From: Fimenecus sp045531435
Lineage (GTDB): Bacteria > Bacillota > Clostridia > Oscillospirales > Acutalibacteraceae
DNA: 64,000 nt
Direction of reading: 5' to 3'
Assembly (NCBI GenBank): GCA_045531435.1
Contig: JAZSDZ010000146.1
Coordinates: forward strand, 11,191 to 75,190
Numbering within the stretch: the stretch's first letter is position 1; each line of letters begins with the position of its first letter. Positions 61,001 through 64,000 of this stretch are shown here, piece after piece. The position numbers were made by a program, and so were the translations under genes. The notes below the pieces were generated by a model. That model searched no databases. It had not been told where the DNA came from and worked only from the letters and a program-made list of their open reading frames with translations.

Positions 61001-62029
61001 TTAATCCTCCAATGTATCGGACATAATCTTGCCCACAATTTCTGTTAAATATTTAAGACTAGGAATAAGTCTTGCATAATCAATTCGTGTCGGACCGATA
61101 AGTCCTAAAGCACCACTATCTTTACCACCAACTGCATAATGAGAGTAAATAAGACTTGAGTCCTGAAGCTCACGGTAAAAATTCTCTTTACCAATAAGAA
61201 CATTGGTGTTATTTTCTGCCTTATGACCTGCAAAGAGATTTGTCAAAGGCTCACCACGTCTTAAAAACTCCATTAATTCATATGCATTAGGATAATCAGT
61301 ATAATTAAGCAAATTCGACTGGCCCTGCAAAAGCAATTGTGTTTGCTCCGTAAGTTGTGCCAAATCAGAAAGAGCAACAAGTAATGGTGAAATCGCAAGT
61401 GACTTACTTCCTAATGACAATGCAAGAGTCTGTATAAGTGCTATACTTACTTCACTTGCGGACTTTCCGATAAAATGCTTTGAAACAATATTGTAAAATG
61501 TTTCAATAAGTTCAAGATTCATTTCGCTATCAGTTCTACAGACACGACTTTTTAAAATTCCTGAAGATGAAAGCATAACCATCATAGCTGTATGAGTGCC
61601 AAGAGGAACTAATTCAACACGACGGATAACTGCATTTTCGTCAGTTGGTGTAGTAGAAATAACAGCACAATTTGTAATTTCTGCTAAAACCTGACCAGCT
61701 TGTTCAAGAATCTGTTGTGGTTCACCACCTGCATCAGAAAGACGGGCTTCAATAAGTCGTTTTTCATTAACCGGCAATTCATACCTGTTCATAAGTTTAT
61801 CAACATAGTAGCGATAACCAACTTGTGAAGGAATTCGACCTGCTGATGTATGAGGCTGTTCAATGAATCCTAATCTTGAAAGCTCAGCCATTTCATTACG
61901 AATAGTGGCAGATGACACAGGAATGCGTATATACTCAAGCAAGGTTTTAGAACCAACAGGTTCGCCCGTTGCAATATACCATTCAACAATGGCTGCAAGG
62001 ATTTTTTCTTTTCTCTCGCTGAGCTGCAT
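61001..62029 (-). CDS. hrcA: Heat-inducible transcription repressor HrcA
   Basis: 342 residues: N-terminal winged helix (LSERKEKILAAIVEWYIATGEPVGSKTL) that binds CIRCE, and a GAF-like regulatory domain. It represses its own operon; GroE-type chaperones normally keep it active. The ATG at 62029 is 5 bases after AGAGGTG; a longer frame to 62062 would put the CIRCE operator inside the gene and is rejected. Confidence 0.97.
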   Translation of the reverse strand: MQLSERKEKILAAIVEWYIATGEPVGSKTLLEYIRIPVSSATIRNEMAELSRLGFIEQPHTSAGRIPSQVGYRYYVDKLMNRYELPVNEKRLIEARLSDAGGEPQQILEQAGQVLAEITNCAVISTTPTDENAVIRRVELVPLGTHTAMMVMLSSSGILKSRVCRTDSEMNLELIETFYNIVSKHFIGKSASEVSIALIQTLALSLGSKSLAISPLLVALSDLAQLTEQTQLLLQGQSNLLNYTDYPNAYELMEFLRRGEPLTNLFAGHKAENNTNVLIGKENFYRELQDSSLIYSHYAVGGKDSGALGLIGPTRIDYARLIPSLKYLTEIVGKIMSDTLED

Positions 62030-62051
62030 TTTGTCACCTCTTTTATTCGTT

Positions 62052-62078
62052 TTAGCACTCACATCATTAGAGTGCTAA
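62052..62078. promoter_or_regulatory. CIRCE operator (HrcA binding site)
   Basis: Perfect match to TTAGCACTC-N9-GAGTGCTAA, placed between the sigma-A promoter (62090-62118) and the hrcA start. Confidence 0.98.
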
Positions 62079-62089
62079 CTACATTAAAT

Positions 62090-62118
62090 AATATACATTC
62101 TTTTGTAAAAAATGTCAA
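62090..62118 (-). promoter_or_regulatory. Promoter of the hrcA-grpE-dnaK-dnaJ operon
   Basis: Minus strand TTGACA (62113-62118), 17-base spacer, TATATT (62090-62095), just upstream of the CIRCE element. Confidence 0.85.
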
Positions 62119-62170
62119 GGGAATATTTGTAAATAATTTGTGAATAGGATGCCATATACAGAATTATATA

Positions 62171-62196
62171 TAAAAATAGCGGGGTCAAGACCCCGC
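62171..62196 (-). terminator. Terminator after the yhaM-like gene
   Basis: Perfect 8-base stem GCGGGGTC/GACCCCGC with a 2-base gap, then on the minus strand TATTTTTA. Confidence 0.9.
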
Positions 62197-62203
62197 CTTA
62201 TCA

Positions 62204-63169
62204 TCAAAATAAATCAACTTTTAATGTTTCGTCGTTGTATTTATAAAATTTTCTATCTTCAAGTGCCCAAAGACGATTTGTAAACTCACCTTTTTCTACT
62301 CCATTTACTGCGTCCATAATTTCATATACACGGGCATCCATTAAGTCAAGCTGTGAAAGAAGTTCTGCTTCAAGAAATAATGGTCTTACAGCAGCACCGA
62401 ATTCAGGCTCACCGTGGTGAGACAAAATCATATGTTGTAATAGCATTGATTTTTCACTGTCGATATTAAGCTTTTGTCCAGCCTCTTTTACCATCATAGC
62501 GCCCATCACAAGGTGTCCTAAAAGATTCCCTTCAACCGTGTATCCCGATGCAATCCCTGTATCCTTAACATCAAATTCTACTGTTTTTGCAATATCGTGT
62601 AGAATTGCTCCTGAAAGCAATAATTCTCGATTTACAAACGGATAAACCTTACAAACGCTTTCGCAAAGTTTTACAATTGATGCTGTATGCATTAAAAGGC
62701 CACAACGAATTGCGTGATGAAGTCGGAATGCTGCAGGAAAATAAAGAATTTTATTCTTGTTCTCTTCTAAAAGATATGATACTACTTTTTTCAAATCTTC
62801 GTCATTAAAAGCATTAATGAGTGATAAAAGATGGTTATACATCTCATCCCCTGAATAATCAGCTGATTTCACATAATCAGAAACATCAACATTATCACTT
62901 TCAATCACAGGACGAATTCTTTCAATTCTTAATTGGTCGTGTCCGTTATATTGTGATATTGTACCTCTCACCTTTATGAAATTATCTGTATCATATTGTC
63001 CGTGGGATGCTTCGTTATAGTCCCATAATTTTGCAAAAATTTCACCATCTTTATCTGACAGGACAAGGTCAAGATAAAAATTTCCGTTTTTTGCCATTTT
63101 CTTTTCACATTGTTTTATAACTGCAAATCCTTCAACGAGTCCATTATTACCGATTTCTTTAAAGTTCAT
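62204..63169 (-). CDS. YhaM-like 3'-5' exoribonuclease (OB-fold plus HD domain)
   Basis: 321 residues. An OB-fold nucleic-acid domain (about 8-105: EKKMAKNGNFYLDLVLSDKDG) is followed by an HD domain with the metal motif HHAIRCGLLMHTAS and GAILHDIAKTVEF, and a further MILSHHGEPEFGAAV. The layout is that of Bacillus YhaM. It trims RNA and DNA 3' ends. Its promoter (63222-63250) lies upstream; the ribosome binding site is weak. Confidence 0.88.
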   Translation of the reverse strand: MNFKEIGNNGLVEGFAVIKQCEKKMAKNGNFYLDLVLSDKDGEIFAKLWDYNEASHGQYDTDNFIKVRGTISQYNGHDQLRIERIRPVIESDNVDVSDYVKSADYSGDEMYNHLLSLINAFNDEDLKKVVSYLLEENKNKILYFPAAFRLHHAIRCGLLMHTASIVKLCESVCKVYPFVNRELLLSGAILHDIAKTVEFDVKDTGIASGYTVEGNLLGHLVMGAMMVKEAGQKLNIDSEKSMLLQHMILSHHGEPEFGAAVRPLFLEAELLSQLDLMDARVYEIMDAVNGVEKGEFTNRLWALEDRKFYKYNDETLKVDLF

Positions 63170-63221
63170 AATAAATTTACAACACTATTAGTGTATAATC
63201 CTTTCACAAATTTACATTTTA

Positions 63222-63250
63222 ATTATACACGACATAATGTTTTATTGCAA
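63222..63250 (-). promoter_or_regulatory. Promoter for the yhaM-like gene
   Basis: Minus strand TTGCAA (63245-63250), 17-base spacer, TATAAT (63222-63227). A short inverted repeat (ACACT/AGTGT) lies in the leader. The -35 box is just after the end of the small ORF at 63257. Confidence 0.7.
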
Positions 63251-63256
63251 CTGATT

Positions 63257-63382
63257 TTACCCAAAAAGCATAGTTTCAGTATTGTTTTTAGCAATAAAAA
63301 TTGAACAAATAAAAAGCGTTATTAAAACAACTAATATTAAACACAACAAATAGTTTTTTAATATTTTGAATAATTCAGTCAT
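63257..63382 (-). CDS. 41-residue single-span membrane peptide
   Basis: The ATG at 63380-63382 overlaps the spoIIP stop (TGATG) and has GGAGG seven bases upstream within spoIIP, so translation by coupling is likely. The peptide begins MTELFKILKNYLL and has one apolar helix of about 20 residues (YLLCLILVVLITLFICSIF), then a short polar tail ending FG. I know no named family. The conserved operon position should be checked in relatives. Confidence 0.65.
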   Translation of the reverse strand: MTELFKILKNYLLCLILVVLITLFICSIFIAKNNTETMLFG

Positions 63383-64000
63383 CAATAATCCTCCAAAAAA
63401 TCAGAAAGAGAAAATGCAAAAAGATTTGCTGAATAAACTGCCTCATCAAGTGTATTGGCATCTGTACCAATTTCAATCACAAGTGAACACGGTGTCAGGT
63501 GCATATTATATCTTCGACTACAAAATAATAGTGGTCGTACAAGTGTTGGATTATCATTCTTCAACTTATTCTGCAATTGTACTGCAAAGGATAAGTTTTT
63601 CTCCCAATTTGGAAAATCTATTACATTACCATCTTCGCAACCACTAACTACATTTATCTGTGCCGCTTTCTTACCATTAATTTCCGTAACCGTTTTAATT
63701 CTTGAACCATCTTTTTGATAAACTGCATCGCGATGGATATCCAGAACTATCTGTATAGAAGGGTTTTCTGCTAAAATCCTTCTGACATTTTCATATGACC
63801 TTTCATATGAGCCGTTATACTCTTTATCATAAACTGTTTTGTCGTGAATGGTTTTATAGCCTTGAGATTCTAACACCTTGCAGATTTCCTCACCTATTCG
63901 TATCATATTTTCATTCTTATTTTCGCTTCTTGAACTCCGTTCATTTGTATAAAAGCCTCTGTCAAGCAATTCGTATGTTTCAGTTGTATGAGTATGATAC
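63382..64000 (-). CDS. spoIIP: Stage II sporulation protein P (N-terminus beyond window)
   Basis: The readable part is about 206 codons from the window edge. It starts within HTHTTETYELLDRG, the SpoIIP amidase motif, and continues with NIRRIL-like YENVRRILAENPSIQIVLDIHRDAV (metal/catalytic region), and VIEIGTDANTLDEA. It cleaves peptidoglycan with SpoIIM/SpoIID during engulfment. The membrane anchor and start are outside the window. Confidence 0.92.
   Translation of the reverse strand, partial: YHTHTTETYELLDRGFYTNERSSRSENKNENMIRIGEEICKVLESQGYKTIHDKTVYDKEYNGSYERSYENVRRILAENPSIQIVLDIHRDAVYQKDGSRIKTVTEINGKKAAQINVVSGCEDGNVIDFPNWEKNLSFAVQLQNKLKNDNPTLVRPLLFCSRRYNMHLTPCSLVIEIGTDANTLDEAVYSANLFAFSLSDFLEDY

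Noticed and set aside
1..64000. CRISPR array, prophage, or toxin-antitoxin system
   Set aside because: No regular short repeats with spacers, no phage structural or integrase genes, and no recognisable toxin-antitoxin pair were found on either strand.

Overview
The window reads as chromosome of a low-GC, endospore-forming member of the Clostridia, most probably a gut Ruminococcaceae/Oscillospirales-type organism (inference). Supporting signs are the sporulation genes (spoIIID, an uninterrupted sigK, spoIIP, and a ytfJ/gerW-like gene), a PASTA-kinase/PP2C pair, S-box and FMN riboswitches, an HrcA/CIRCE heat-shock operon, the MEP isoprenoid genes ispD, ispE and ispF, and strong AGGAGG-type ribosome binding sites. 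No prophage or CRISPR array is visible.

Layout. (1) Positions 1-25,229 are one unbroken run of minus-strand housekeeping genes with tiny gaps or overlaps. In transcription order: cdaA-cdaR, a lipoprotein, a response regulator/histidine kinase pair, yqhQ, prmC, an M50 protease, scpA-scpB, DUF2953, ytfJ, rluB, a hypothetical gene, yicC, remA, gmk, rpoZ, priA, def, fmt, yugP, rsmB, rlmN, prpC, prkC, rsgA and thiN (cut by the window edge). (2) 25,343-31,082, still minus: a cysteine desulfurase/DUF3343 pair, ispD-ispF, a type Ic aminotransferase and a lone sulfatase. (3) 31,144-37,247, plus: manA-MFS, FMN riboswitch-ribU, SAM riboswitch-metK, a DUF378 gene, then a decayed IS3/IS150-type element that has split a terminator hairpin. 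(4) 37,266-44,192, minus: rqcH, nif3-like, trmK, DUF1858, a non-canonical ileS and spoIIID. (5) 44,214-51,454: a low-molecular-weight phosphatase gene with one amber codon, an FAD oxidoreductase, ispE, a PHP phosphoesterase, an ACT-UPF0210 pair, two tRNA-Ser genes with an unusual tandem repeat, and sigK. (6) 51,491-57,253, minus: a five-gene sugar-acid cluster (two dehydrogenases, UxaB, UxaA and a lactonase-like amidohydrolase). (7) 57,389-62,118, minus: hrcA-grpE-dnaK-dnaJ under a perfect CIRCE operator. (8) 62,204-64,000, minus: spoIIP (partial), an overlapping 41-residue membrane peptide gene, and a yhaM-like nuclease gene with its own promoter.

Working together: the first block links c-di-AMP synthesis, Ser/Thr phosphorylation, chromosome condensation, rRNA/tRNA modification and translation start. 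The riboswitch block controls riboflavin uptake and SAM synthesis. The sugar cluster can be assembled on paper into a full oxidative route from an aldose to 2-keto-3-deoxygluconate. The least explained items are the tRNA-Ser-derived tandem repeat (50,073-50,420), the GXHH-motif isoleucyl-tRNA synthetase, the orphan promoter/terminator pair at 44,871-45,033, and the small ORF beside spoIIP. All family calls are by eye from motifs; no database search was run.
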